Source: Sepiola atlantica
Lineage: Eukaryota; Mollusca; Cephalopoda; Sepiida; Sepiolidae
Assembly (NCBI GenBank): GCA_963556195.1
Contig: OY744528.1
Location: forward strand, 61,334,161 to 61,398,160
Reading direction: 5' to 3'
DNA: 64,000 nucleotides
Shown here: positions 53,801 through 62,299 of the stretch, in pieces
How positions within the stretch are numbered: position 1 is the stretch's first letter
Layout of the letters: every line of letters begins with the position of its first letter
Notes under the pieces: model-generated
Databases searched by the model: none
Told to the model about the DNA's origin: nothing
The model's input: only the letters and a program-made list of their open reading frames with translations
Translations under genes and position numbers: made by a program

Positions 53801-56698
53801 TAATAAATTAGTGATCTCCTCTAGCAATTGATCAATAAGGAGTGAACTCCTTATTGAGTACCCATACTTCTGGCCTGATGTTAAACAATGTAGTCAAAAC
53901 CAAACGAGAGTATTTAAACAATATGGTGTTTAGACTTTTTTGAAAGCTGAAGCGAAAACTAAAACAATTTTTGTAGTTTCATAGGTTTTTGCTTTTGTAA
54001 TTTATTTTAGTTTTAATTAATCATTAAGATGTTTGCCATCTTGTTTAAAGAGATTTCATATTTAAGATAAGTGAGCAAAAGTTCCTTCATTTTACCTACA
54101 GTCTCTAATTGGATGCCTGTTTGATGCTGCATTTAAAATCCGATAAGTCTCAAATCTCAAGTGACAGATTGAGTCATACTTATTCTCAAATTTTCTCAAC
54201 AGGACATTGTGTAACTTTTAAGTCAAAGCTTGTCACAAACAATTGCAGGTGTTAGCCATACAAACATCTAAAAATATAAAAATCTAGAAGTGAACTAACA
54301 TTATTCAACACAAACGTTTTTTTTTTTATCTATGTACTCCAGTCCCATATTTGACAGCATTAAAAAATTTTTAATAAATCCTCTTAGTATCTAATATTTG
54401 AACTTGAGAATTCATGTGGTCTAAATGTATTTATGCTCATCACTACCCAAGGTTATAATTTTAACTCTGTTGTACTCATTAATAATTGGTAGAGTTTGCA
54501 TCTTATAGGTCATCAAATGATATATTTTTAATTTTAGTTTAAATGATTGAATAAAGCATACACTTAATATATTTTCAAATAGTTTTTTGTAAAGAATTTA
54601 ATTATTAAAATTAATCTTTCATAAATCTCTAACCTATTTTGTAATTAAATTTTATGCTAAAAATACTTTTACAATAAGGATAAAAATATAATCAAACTGT
54701 ACAGACATGTCCATCTGCCAACCATTAAATCATTTGTTTTCATAAACTTACCAATATTGTGCTTGGAATAAGTTTGTATAACAGACAGAGAGAGTTCATA
54801 AATCTTCTGGGAATCTGCCTAAAATGCAAAGAAACATTCGTAAATACAATTCTTTAATAAAAACAAGTTCTGATCATAAGTTGATTACCAAATTACAAGT
54901 GAGATGTGTACGAACAGCGTGAAAGCATAGAGGGGTTTGAAAAAAAAAAAAAAAAAAGGATCAATAATTATTGGGATTAAGTAAGGAAATGAAGTGGTCC
55001 TACGTTACTGAATCTCTGTGTAAGGAAGCTTACAAAATAAAGTAGGATCAGAAACTAATTGAAAATGTTGAACTGGCCTAGAAACCGAGCAGTAATTGAT
55101 CCTCAATGGCAGCTTTTGGTGTAATTTCAATGCATGTTTTTCTTTTCTTTTATACTAATGAGTCACCACCTACCAAGGCCAAAAGCCACTCGAGGATAAG
55201 GGCTAATGAGATTGTTAGTTGGATGATAAATAATAATATTACAATGAAGTAACACAAAAACACAAAAGTGAAAGAAATGTAGGAAAGCAGTCCTGCGGTA
55301 ATGTGTTCCACAGATAAGAGATTCTTGGAAAGAAATTCTGTCCCTGGAAATTGTTTAGTATTAGGTAAACAGAGGAAGAAAGGAAAGATTTTGGTGGTGG
55401 CAGTAGAAGTAAAGTTCTTGTATTTCATTTCTTCATGCAAACAATCGGAATATAATGTGGTGCTGTAGTCTTATACCAACATTCTAATTCAAACAAGAAT
55501 TCAGTGTACTGTTTCGACAAAAAAAGGGCTGCTTTTTATTGTTTTTATTTCAATAGACAAAAACATTTTAATTTTTTAACATTCTGTGAAAAGATAAAAA
55601 ATTTGAGACTTGTTTTTATTGGTTAAAAACAAAAGTCAATTATTTCCTAAGAGTAAAGGGATATGTTTTTTACTTTTAGAAAGTGGCCTTTATGAAAATT
55701 TGGAGAATCAACTATTTTACAATTATATATCTTTTTCAGTAAAAGGTTTATTTTAATTTCTTAGACATCTGAAAATAAAGAAAACTACATACAAATGCTT
55801 TTCATATTTCAAGAAAGATAATTACTTTTTACATAAATGCAATTATTTGTCAAATGTAAATAAAACAAAATTGTAAAATATTTTTGAATCTCGTGATACT
55901 TAAAATTTTTTGATTACTTAAATATAACTTATTTTTTTTAATTTATTTTAGATACATGGAAAACTGAACTGTTTTAAGTTTAACTTAATTTCCAAGTGAA
56001 TGTATTTAATCATAAATACTATTTGAAAATAATCTTGTGTACTAGAAATACTTAAATTAAATATTATTTTCAAATTAATATACGCTTCAATTCTCTACCA
56101 AAAATATATTTTTAGTTTTTTGTTTTTTTTATAAAAATTCAATTTTCAAGCATATTTTCGATATGCTCGCTTTTCATGTGGGATATTTATCAATTAATTT
56201 TTCTAGAAATTCTAATTTGTGGGATTAGAAGAAAGATTTCTGGGAGAGAGAGTAGTTTTTCAAAGGAAGATGTAACACATCTTTTAACTCTTCTATTTTG
56301 TTGTCTATGACCCCCCGGGGCGATGTCAGGCAGCCATGCTAGTGGTATGTAAATCTAACATTAACCATTATTATGCTCACTGGTTAATTATATTTCAACA
56401 ATGTCAGTTTTAAGATCTTATTGGGAGTCCATCTTACAGACATAACTTTTAGCTTTGAAAAAGCTTATATAAATATAAAATATTTAATTTATTTTGTTTT
56501 AATTGTTGACAATTTTTGGACAAAAAAACAAGCATATTTAAAAATTAAGTGGACATAGACAAATAGTTATAATTTTATTACAGAACTTAAAAATATTCAA
56601 GATACTTACTTCGTTAAGGTAACAAAGTTGCCGTTGAATAACTTCAGAAAATAGTTCCAGAACAAGAGGAACTACATCTTCATAATTGTGGTATAAAT
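40481..56698 (-). CDS. XPO4: Exportin-4, C-terminal part (8 exons, gene spans beyond the window logic to the right)
   Basis: Eight minus-strand exons join in frame to about 309 residues, the C-terminal quarter of exportin-4 (about 1,150 residues in vertebrates). Exons: 56610-56698, 54752-54818, 50111-50227, 48664-48767, 47954-48084, 45883-46012, 44074-44166 and 40481-40678. All internal junctions are GT-AG with consistent codon phase. Recognisable family segments are DLLLLMELLTHLLSKDFIDF, VVLVGLNIIIPLMSSELLKF followed by PTLCTQYFKLV, and the terminal GILCIK. XPO4 is an importin-beta-family (HEAT-repeat) nuclear transport receptor, known in vertebrates to export SMAD3 and eIF5A and to import SOX-type factors. 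The N-terminal RAN-binding region lies upstream and was not found here. AATAAA hexamers occur on the coding strand at 40446-40456, only about 30 nt past the stop, so the true poly(A) site is uncertain. No frameshift or stop was seen; the gene looks intact. Confidence 0.93.
40857..40908 (+). pseudogene. 5S rRNA-derived fragment in XPO4 intron
   Basis: CTCGTTCGATCACCAAAGTT then AAGCAACGTTAAGCCTGGTC then ATTACTT matches the 5S rRNA internal region. It covers the internal promoter box A (AGTTAAGCAACG) and the start of box C, with a few changes. Only about 50 nt is present and it runs straight into dispersed repeat B. It is therefore either a 5S pseudogene scrap or the head of a 5S-derived (SINE3-type) element. 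Confidence 0.7.
40922..41515 (+). repeat. Dispersed repeat B, copy 2
   Basis: Partner of 3228-3835, same orientation. Contains a small internal duplication (CCTCTCACACACTTAAG twice at 41325-41356). Ends with GGTATTCTT next to a (TA)n tract. Confidence 0.65.
41515..41564. repeat. (TA)n microsatellite
   Basis: About 48 bp TA run. Confidence 0.95.
41649..41698 (+). ncRNA. Hammerhead ribozyme, type I, complete core
   Basis: Every core position is present in order. Stem I strand CTATG (41649-41653), CTGATGA box (41654-41660), stem II GTCTC (41661-41665) with GGGAC (41675-41679), GAAA (41680-41683), stem III ACG (41683-41685) with CGT (41690-41692) and a TATA loop, then A41693 as the expected cleavage nucleotide after GUA, and stem I return strand CATAG (41694-41698). 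Type I with a very short stem III is the form known from Penelope-like elements and animal retrozymes. It lies in XPO4 intron sequence but on the opposite strand. No PLE coding sequence was recognised beside it. Confidence 0.82.
41720..41745. repeat. (TA)n microsatellite
   Basis: TA run about 25 bp beyond the ribozyme. Another lies at 41945-41972. Confidence 0.9.
42050..42372 (-). mobile_element. PLE-like 3' tail, left arm of an inverted pair
   Basis: On the minus strand a C/T-rich leader is followed by ATCCTGAAGAAATCTTATAA then TAAAGACGAAACGTTGATG (about 42057-42095). This is a hammerhead-like arrangement: CTGAAGA, a short stem, GAAA. The leader (42181-42372) is the inverse of 42680-42812, with shared GTGTCAAATGTGGACACCTT and TGATTGTTTTAACCCTC. 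Confidence 0.55.
42627..42676. repeat. (TA)n microsatellite
   Basis: About 50 bp TA run at the start of the right arm. Confidence 0.95.
42680..42815 (+). mobile_element. PLE-like tail, right arm of an inverted pair
   Basis: About 130 bp complementary to 42181-42372, as described for that entry. The hammerhead-like part is not present on this side. Confidence 0.55.
43690..44010 (+). mobile_element. LINE C-terminal fragment in XPO4 intron
   Basis: The plus-strand frame reads FRLKDSIGRCVQNSKLCWYD then HIERMH, a stop, SLVSRCRTVATVRSVGRQRP then KKT, a stop, EEVIRIDLREKG. This is the W-x-G-H-I-x-R-M ... G-R-x-R-P-K-x-x-W ... D-L pattern that ends many RTE/Jockey-type LINE polyproteins. The stops make it dead. 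Confidence 0.75.
44074..44166 (-). CDS. XPO4: XPO4 exon g
   Basis: 93 nt, phase 0 at both ends, between TTCTTAAAAG and GTAAAT. Encodes VVFRLLLLESFDMDLLETAS then TTLFCLICCHQ, equivalent to the penultimate helices of exportin-4. Confidence 0.9.
44335..45245. repeat. 32-bp minisatellite in XPO4 intron
   Basis: The central block (about 44590-45110) has near-identical 32-bp units of GTGTTGACAATTTTGTCAAT then GCTTTGGCATAC, at least ten in a row. Flanking units are about 37 bp with TGTACCATTATGTAATAA. Each unit contains TTGACA-ATTT-TGTCAA, a small inverted repeat, so the single strand could form a row of hairpins. It lies between XPO4 exons f and g. Confidence 0.95.
45883..46012 (-). CDS. XPO4: XPO4 exon f
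   Basis: 130 nt between TTTTTCCTTAG and GTAGAC. Encodes PYSSYGPDITKLCLEIVSAL then ASHVVCNDLKGSQLYMAMEL. The K-L-C-L-E helix matches the family. Confidence 0.9.
46890..47145 (-). mobile_element. LINE C-terminal fragment, family X, copy 2
   Basis: DNA aligns with 27660-27980: shared GATCTTTTTAAG, TCCCTTTAAGTGCAA and TTGTACCTCTGTTGCACTTG, and CATTGACTTCAACTAGGGTTA-like sequence. Minus-strand pieces read KVVxLVEVSVP and FIPVIIRAT. Broken. Confidence 0.6.
47208..47519. mobile_element. MITE with AGTCAAGAGAAATATATAGT tips
   Basis: 312 bp. The left tip AGTCAAGAGAAATATATAGT at 47208 is the inverse of the right tip, which ends TATATTTCTCTTGACT at 47519. Pairing further in is weak. No ORF. Confidence 0.65.
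47790..47842. repeat. (TA)n and (GA)n microsatellite
   Basis: TA run followed directly by an AGAGAG run. Confidence 0.9.
47954..48084 (-). CDS. XPO4: XPO4 exon e
   Basis: 131 nt between ATCTTTTTAG and GTATCC. Encodes FPTLCTQYFKLVSFLGECHP then EKFCQLPSDLFKAFMGSVQL, continuing the conserved P-T-L-C ... L-P-x-D-L-F-K pattern. Confidence 0.92.
48664..48767 (-). CDS. XPO4: XPO4 exon d
   Basis: 104 nt between ATATTTTTAG and GTAACC. Encodes a short Ser-rich linker (GESSQSPSSHVSAAS) and then VVLVGLNIIIPLMSSELLK. The linker is where the family varies most. Confidence 0.9.
49027..49250. repeat. Local direct repeat about 160 bp apart
   Basis: ACAAAGCCCTGTAACAAAAT and CAACAACTT recur at about 49027 and 49187. 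A small segmental duplication in an XPO4 intron. Confidence 0.6.
49600..49915 (+). mobile_element. LINE C-terminal fragment in XPO4 intron
   Basis: The plus-strand frame ends RPRGRPMMRWADTLRKDLCK then WRQKSIMADLAVA and a stop (about 49770-49913), the G-R-P-x-x-R-W-x-D-x-L-x-x-D-L ... W-R pattern of LINE C-termini. Upstream frames are broken. It differs in sequence from 43690-44010. Confidence 0.75.
50111..50227 (-). CDS. XPO4: XPO4 exon c
   Basis: 117 nt between TTTTTCATAG and GTCAGT. Encodes RKIAEINDDEEEKCYDLLLL then MELLTHLLSKDFIDFSGP, one of the most conserved stretches of exportin-4. Confidence 0.92.
50280..51020. repeat. Direct duplication, units about 480 bp apart
   Basis: 50280-50530 and 50780-51015 align: GTGTTATTAACTT, TATGAATTAG, TATTTATTTGTAT, TCACTGCAGGTT and CAAAGCATTTCTCAAAAGA. 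Neither unit encodes a recognised protein. It sits in the intron between XPO4 exons b and c. Confidence 0.65.
51240..52566 (-). repeat. Dispersed repeat C, copy 2
   Basis: Starts CTGGCTAGCAGGGCTACCCG then GCGTTGCCCGGGG at 51241. Internal units with GACCCCTAAGGGGTGGGT, GATTCGG and CTTACTCTGTGAATTTTACA occur near 51835, 51885-51960 and 52385-52460. It ends beyond (AC)n/(ATAC)n with ACATTCAATTTTATATAGA. The segment 51640-51780 is the inverse of 32500-32610. No protein. Class unknown. Confidence 0.6.
52651..53036. mobile_element. Foldback MITE, family M, copy 2
   Basis: 386 bp, almost wholly palindromic. The left arm GGTGCTTATGCTGTTCAGCG at 52651 pairs with CGCTGAACAGCATAAGCACC ending at 53036. 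Pairing continues through TACAAAAAAGTAGAAAAAAT, TAGAACTTTAATTACAAGTA, TTTTTCCATTCTGCGTATCA and the ATTCGTTC/GAACGAAT segment to a loop near 52855. The tip and the inner TAGAAxTTTAATTA motif match the element at 35770. Confidence 0.8.
53455..53562 (-). mobile_element. SINE fragment with hammerhead-like motif
   Basis: On the minus strand AAGATGTATCCGAAGAAAGT, a short hairpin ending TGATC, then GAAATGTTATGA and AATAACAACCAAGATAAG. It aligns with the corresponding part of the SINEs at 6485-6548 and 15340-15390. Confidence 0.5.
53578..53800 (-). mobile_element. U2-headed SINE
   Basis: The minus-strand head contains CAAAGTGTAGTATCTGTTCT at about 53757-53776. The body contains CTAATCCAAAGTGCCATTTT. 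The tail ends CTGCCCTTGTAGGAAGGAAA then GTAAATAGGG near 53580. Confidence 0.8.
53801..54750. other. XPO4 intron, nothing recognised
   Basis: AT-rich intron sequence without a recognised element. Confidence 0.5.
54752..54818 (-). CDS. XPO4: XPO4 exon b
   Basis: 67 nt between TTGCATTTTAG and GTAAGT. Encodes ADSQKIYELSLSVIQTYSKH then NI, an amphipathic helix pair of the HEAT array. Joins exon a in phase 0 and exon c in phase 1. Confidence 0.85.
55155..55440 (-). mobile_element. LINE C-terminal fragment in XPO4 intron
   Basis: Minus-strand frames contain NFFPRISYLWNTLPQDCFPT, the F-F-x-R-x-x-x-L-W-N-x-L-P signature of LINE C-termini, then a degraded tail reaching a TTGGTAGGTGGTGAC end. Frames shift repeatedly. 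Confidence 0.55.
55445..56600. other. XPO4 intron, nothing recognised
   Basis: AT-rich. No repeat partner was found in the window. Confidence 0.5.
56610..56698 (-). CDS. XPO4: XPO4 exon a (first in window)
   Basis: 89 nt, preceded by TTTTTTGCTTCAG and followed by GTAAGT. Encodes LYHNYEDVVPLVLELFSEVI then QRQLCYLNE, matching the exportin-4 segment with the N-Y-x-D-V-V-P-L pattern. It needs one codon base from an upstream exon, which was not identified. Confidence 0.85.
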
Positions 56699-57417
56699 CT
56701 GAAGCAAAAAATAAATTTGAATTAAAAAAAAAGTTTTACTGACTCAAAATTGCATCTTGCTCTCCTGTTAAAAATACTTTTCAAAAATCCAATCATCAGA
56801 TAGAAAAAAAAAAGAAAACAAGCAATTTAATATATAAAGTTAAGTCAGACGGATTTTATAATTTAGACCTAAATAGCATTGCATGTGACACATCGATATT
56901 TGATTCTGCCTAGCCACTTTGTCTTTTTTTCTTCTCGCACGTTCTTCAGAATACCAAAATGTATTTTGCTTCAGTATGTTCGAAAAAATAATTCCAGCTG
57001 GGAGGATTGTTATGATGGCGACAATTTTAAATAATGACTCAAATAATGTAAGGGAGATAACTCATTTTAACTGCAAAGATTTATCTTCCTTACATCAGCA
57101 TTTTATTTTTCATCTCTTTTCTCTATTAATATAGTATTAATAATGCGAATCATCACAAGATACTATTAATATAGCATTTTGTGATTCTTGATCACTTCGC
57201 CATGTTTATGTGTATTTCTCGCCTATACGTAACGTACACATTTCTTTTAATATAAATTTTATTGAGACAAGTATTGAAATAATAAAAACTAAAATTTCAT
57301 TTCTTTTCTTAGTTTTGAAAATCGGCACCAAAAAACTTTTAGATTAAAATGACATTAATTGACCATCTTGAAAGTTCAAAGATTTGTTTCAACACTAATT
57401 CTGTTGGTTTATTTTTG

Positions 57418-57470
57418 AGAGAGAAAGAGAGAAAGAAAGAGAGAGAAAGAAAGAGAGAGAGAGAGAGAAA
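57418..57470. repeat. (GA)n-rich tract
   Basis: GAGAGAAAGAAAGA-type purine tract. Confidence 0.85.
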
Positions 57471-57639
57471 AAAACAAAAAACAATTCACATTAATTTTAT
57501 TTTTTTTAATGTAACTTAGATGAGACTATAATTTGTAAAAAAAACTTTTTTATTGAGTATTACATTATCATTTAACAATTGAAAAAATGTCAGACTGCCT
57601 GGAGAATAGAAATGTGAATAGTGTCCCTCCAGGGCTCCA

Positions 57640-57718
57640 AAATCCCATAACGATTTCTGAGTTTGACACATGGCAATTGAAGGACGAAACGTGATAACAA
57701 CCAAGATGAGAAAGACAA
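57640..57718 (+). ncRNA. Degenerate hammerhead-like motif
   Basis: TTTCTGAGTTTGACA ... CAATTGAAGGACGAAACGTG then ATAACAACCAAGATGAGAA. The second half resembles both the complete ribozyme at 41649 (ATTGAAAAGGGACGAAACGT) and the SINE motif at 53470. The CUGANGA box is broken. Confidence 0.4.
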
Positions 57719-58229
57719 TCCGAAAATTGTAAATAAGGAATATTATATCATTATCAATATAATGATCATCAGCCTTTTTTCTCTATTTAACATATTAAAG
57801 TTTCTTTGGGGTTTTTTAATATTAAGAATTATATTTCATAAATTAAAAAAAATATTTTTTTTTAAACAGAGCAGAAATAATATGAATTTGTTGCTATGTT
57901 GTAAGCCGTTTCTATCTTAGTAATCCTCTGTTGATTATCCAATGAAAATGAATGGTGAATCTCTTTAAGTGTCTATTACTGAAAGAATTATCAGGTTGGA
58001 TAATATATATAATCAATGAAATTGATTGGACTTTTTTTTTCATGAAAAAACAGATTGAAATTTTCTGTAATTACTGACTAGGCAGAATCAAAGTGATTTG
58101 TTAGATGCAATAATAGAGGTTTAAATTTGAATATCCAACTGACTTTCCTTTATATATTATAGATAACAGTCTTATTAAGAGGAGGAAAAGTTTTGTATTT
58201 AATATATACCTATATTTTAAAGTAATTAT

Positions 58230-58254
58230 ATAATATATATATATATATATATAA
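58230..58254. repeat. (TA)n microsatellite
   Basis: TA run. Confidence 0.85.
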
Positions 58255-58319
58255 TGTGTAACACACAGAGGGTGTTGAGGACATATTTGACACTTTTAGA
58301 AAGAAAAAAATGGCATACC

Positions 58320-58690
58320 TTCGTCAATAATTGCTGTATTCTCAAAATTCAAAGGGTATTTATCTCCAAGATGATCTTTTGTCAAATACAGTTCACTCGA
58401 AGAAGCCACCCTAAGCTTCCACTATAGCTCAGGCCAGACCTGAACCTGGAGCACAAAGTCTTCATGTCTTTTGAGATGCCTGAACACCAGTTTGATCTTG
58501 GCAATCAGCAAGTCCTTGGTGTTGCAGGCATTACGGTTGTGGTCTTTCTCAACTGCATCTCACACATACTAGTCCTTGGAGTTGCAATCAGGTGAGTTTG
58601 GAGGCTAGGTGAAGTCGTGGAAATTCTCAGACAGCAACTTTCGGATTTTCCAAGGAGGTGTGACACTGAGCTGAGTCCTAGTGCTACACT
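58320..58690 (-). mobile_element. Tc1/mariner-type transposase, C-terminal remnant
   Basis: The minus-strand frame gives PPNSPDCNSKDYYV-like sequence (a stop replaces one residue) near 58570-58600. This corresponds to the W-P-x-x-S-P-D-L-N-P-x-D catalytic region of mariner-type transposases, although the Asn-Pro part is degraded. EKDHNRNACNTKDLLIAKIK follows, then a C-terminal IVEA, a stop and GGFFE with a final stop near 58400. Several stops show it is inactive. The 5' half of the element is missing. Confidence 0.75.
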
Positions 58691-58744
58691 TATGATCTTC
58701 CCACAACCACCATCATTTATTAGAAGAAAAAAAAAATCTTTATA

Positions 58745-58800
58745 TTGATGAACTAGCTAACCAGACCTAGCTTGCCTGGGAGCATCTAATAACATTTGGT
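58745..58800 (+). repeat. Short end of dispersed repeat C
   Basis: GAACTAGCTAACCAGACCTA then GCTTGCCTGGGAG resembles the start of repeat C (CTAGCAGGGCTACCCGGCGT). Confidence 0.35.
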
Positions 58801-59019
58801 ATAAACCTCTCAGCGAGCCCTCGACAAATCAATATTAATTGCTAAATTCGGTGTCAGACATGTACACTGAAACTTTCCTTCAGCTTGTGTTTTAAATTAA
58901 AGTTAGAAATAATGGAAACAATCCGATTAGTATGGGCTGAATTGCTTCTCACTGCATTAAAATGTCGCACAATTCCGAAAGATTAGAAAAAAACCTACCC
59001 CCAACAGGGCACTCCAATC

Positions 59020-59175
59020 ATAAAAAAAGTAGCTTAAAACTGACTACCCAGCATTACCCAGTATGGGCGCTTCCGGCAGCAGTTGAAACACCAACCAGCA
59101 ATTAAGTAATGCCTAGGAGGGTACACCTTATAGAACCGAGTCGGACGATACCTCATGGAAACACAAGGTTCCAGC
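59020..59175 (-). mobile_element. U2-SINE family body, headless
   Basis: AGCATTACCCAGTATGGGCG and CTTCCGGCAG, then TAATGCCTAGGAGGGTACAC, GAACCGAGTCGGACGATACC and TCATGGAA follow the order seen at 12035 and 62450, so the element lies on the minus strand. Confidence 0.6.
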
Positions 59176-59457
59176 ATGTGAGCAAGCCAGAACTAAGTGT
59201 CAGAATATGCTGTTTAGGTTGTGATTTGTGTAATTAAAAACTGTTTGCGACTAATGCTGCCATGGACAGTGATTAATTAAAAATTATTTTAATGTGATCA
59301 ATGCCAATGGTCATTTGATGTTTAAGGTAATATTAAAATGAAGGCCAGATAATGTTTGTTAGTATCAAATCCAAGGAAGTAAATATTGTCAAAATTAACC
59401 CAGATTTATCTCCCATTTGTTGTAAACATGTCTGTCACGTATCAATACGGCTACATA

Positions 59458-59625
59458 TAAGTCCCTATTTACTTACCTCCACATGATGACAAAGTTAGAC
59501 ACAAGATCTTTTTTTATGTGAGGGGATATCCACCTCTTCAAAAAGAGATACTCTGGATTGGATAAAATTAAAAATTCACCCAATCAAGAAGGAAGACAGC
59601 GAACAGAACAAATACTACACCCCGA
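59458..59625 (-). mobile_element. U2-headed SINE
   Basis: The tail (minus strand) ends TGTCTAACTTTGTCATCATG then GGTAAGTAAATAGGGAC. The body has TCCAGAGTATC. The head is reduced to GGTGTAGTATTTGTTCTGTT at about 59602-59621. Confidence 0.7.
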
Positions 59626-62295
59626 GAGTAAGGAATACATATATGTACAGTTTCTCATGTATAAACTATTTAAACGCTTACAGCTATCTTTCATTTTTCC
59701 CCCCCGGTTAACTTTAGTCTGAAGTTTATTTTCATCATATCATATAATGTATTTGTTTAATAATTTAAACACAAAGTGTGTCTTTTTTTTACAGAAAGCC
59801 TGATGGCTTTTTTTTTTTTTTAATTTCTTTTTGTCGGCAGTTCGTTTTTTTTTTTTAAAAGGCAAGCTGGCTTCTAATTTTCTCTTTTTCAAAAGTTTGT
59901 AACGAATGCAGAACCTTTTAGTTAATAAATCCATGTACTATTGTTTATGTTACAAAGATGTCCATAAATTATATCAATGCAGTGTGCACCTAGCCAGCAT
60001 TTATTTAAAATTAAAAAACGTATGTAATTTTGAGTAGAATGTAATTTTTTGTTTTATTTATTTACCTAAATTCAGATTATTATTGTTAAGGGAAATGATG
60101 TCAGATTAAGTATAATTATGTTTTTGTTTTATTTAGAAAATTTTAGTTTTTCTAGAATAGCTAAACAATGTGCACATTCTTTCCTCACGACTATGGAATT
60201 TATTAAACACAAAAAAAGACAATTTACAGAAGTTTATTGTGTTATTGCATCTCCAATATGTAAACAAATTGTTTATTTATTGAAGAGTTAGTAAAAAAAA
60301 ATGTAAAAAATAGGAAGTATAGAACAGAATAATAAATTATTTACAAAGCAGGTTGCCATTTGCAATATTAGTATTTAAGGCCACTTACAGCAAAGACGAA
60401 AAAAATGGAATTGTATAAATCAAGTAAAAGAATATTAGGCTACGCAAGTAATTTCAATAACTAAATAGTGCAATATTTAATGTAAACATAACTCATTATC
60501 TAATAACAGAGGTAGTTGGACAAATATTAAAGACTTTTTTTTTTAATTTTATTAATGATGATGTAAGCTTATTTTGCTTTTTAGGTGATTATAGGAAAAT
60601 GCGCCCATATTACCAACTCTCTGAGCTGGAATAAGTAATTTGTTAAAGTAATCGAAGTGAAATACGTTTTTATTGCAAAATCATGGGACAAAAAAGAAAA
60701 AAGAATGGCTACTCAGAAGCAAATATTGATTTGCCAGCTTAAAGGCTATGTCGGTCTAATACAAAAAATCTGACTGACTTAAATTTGTTAGAATTGTGTA
60801 ACCACTTCTCATGTGTTTGCATCTGTATGTCTATTTTTATGTTCAACTAATTTTGATAATTTATTTAATTGCAATTGAATATGTATTGAAATCAAAAATG
60901 CAATAACATAAAATAATTATAAAATTAAATCCATCAGAATACATTTGGGTTTATTCATAAACATGTCAGCCATTTTAATTTGATTAATGGCTTAAAATAA
61001 AAAGAATGAATTACTTTGTAAACCTTTGAAATGAATTTGAAAGCATTTAATAGAAATATAGAAGTTGAATAGAAAACTATTTTTTGATTTAATTTTTTTA
61101 GCAAATCCTCATGTATTAAAAGATTTAAAGTTTTGGAAGCTATTTACATCCAATAATTTTATAAGTAGTCACTAAAACAACATTATCTGAACAAAATTAT
61201 AGTTTTATAACAATTTGGTTTAATTAATAATTTAATCCAAACGATACTGTAATAATTAGATTTAACTTTAAAAATCTTTCCTTTTTTAATAATTTGGTTA
61301 AAAAATTTTTTGGAAAGCGAAACAAAAGGAAAATAAAAATTCTTGGGCAACATTGAATAAATATTTAATACTAATTTTTACTATAGCTGAAAGAAATTTT
61401 TTTTTTTTTTTTTTTTTTTAGTAACTGGCTTGAGTAACCCATCACCCAAACAAATCTAATTATTTAAACAGAATGGAAAAAGAAAAGCAATAAATTGTGT
61501 GTGTGAAACAGAAGAGTGCCAAGTGCAGGTGGTGGTTAAAATGAGAAAATCATTTTGCAAGTTCAAAAGAGAAATTCAAAACGTATTCAGAATCAAGTGT
61601 GCATACAGAGAACACACAGGCAAACATGAAGGAAAGTTCACAGAGTAAAAGTAAATGAAATAAAGTTTCCAATTAAATCGGTTTTATTTATACACCTGTA
61701 CTTTGTAACACACACATCTGTTTTCATCAAAAAAATTGTTTAATTAAAATAAAAAAATTTTAAATTAATAAAAAATGATATGGGTTAATTAATGTTTTTT
61801 TTTTAAATTCTATATGATCTATGTAAATGTCTGTCTATATATGCAAATCTGTTGTGTGGGCTGTATGAAAAGTGAAATATACACCACTTTAATCATTTTC
61901 TAAATGACCCTTTCAAATTACTGGATTACTTTGGTTTGTTTACACTTAAAAACATGGTCCGCATTTATTTGTCCCTTAATATTTTGTTTCTATCTCAGAT
62001 TTAATTTTACTAGTATAGCATATGAAATTATCTTGCCGAATTTTCAAAGTCAGACTCACATAGCAATCCCTAGGACATATCGATACTCGATTTGAACTAG
62101 ACTAGTTTTTCATCTCTTCCTTCTACTATGTTTTGGAACAACATATTTTATTTTGCATCAGTTTCTTTCTTAAAATACGCTATTCCGAAAAAAATTTTTT
62201 AGAGAGGAGACTTTTTACCATACTCACAGATTATTCTTATACATTAAAGGGAAGTAATCGTGTCAGGAGTTATTTTCCATGACTTCTGATAAGAT
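59626..62295. other. Unassigned AT-rich sequence
   Basis: Homopolymer-rich sequence, including a 25-base T-run near 61398-61421. No exon resembling XPO4 and no repeat partner was found. Confidence 0.45.
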
Positions 62296-62299
62296 GAAT

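Larger units (their letters stand above)
56881..58108. mobile_element. Possible 1.2-kb TIR element
   Basis: GCATGTGACACATCGATATT then TGATTCTGCCTAGCCA (56881-56916) is the imperfect inverse of TGACTAGGCAGAATCAAAGT then GATTTGTTAGATGC (58075-58108), giving TIRs of about 35 bp. The inside is AT-rich with no transposase. The spacing makes this less certain than the foldback MITEs. Confidence 0.5.

Noticed and set aside
58319..58380. Possible additional XPO4 exon with a GT donor
   Set aside because: The encoded residues do not resemble exportin-4 and the segment is better explained as the 3' flank of a mariner element.
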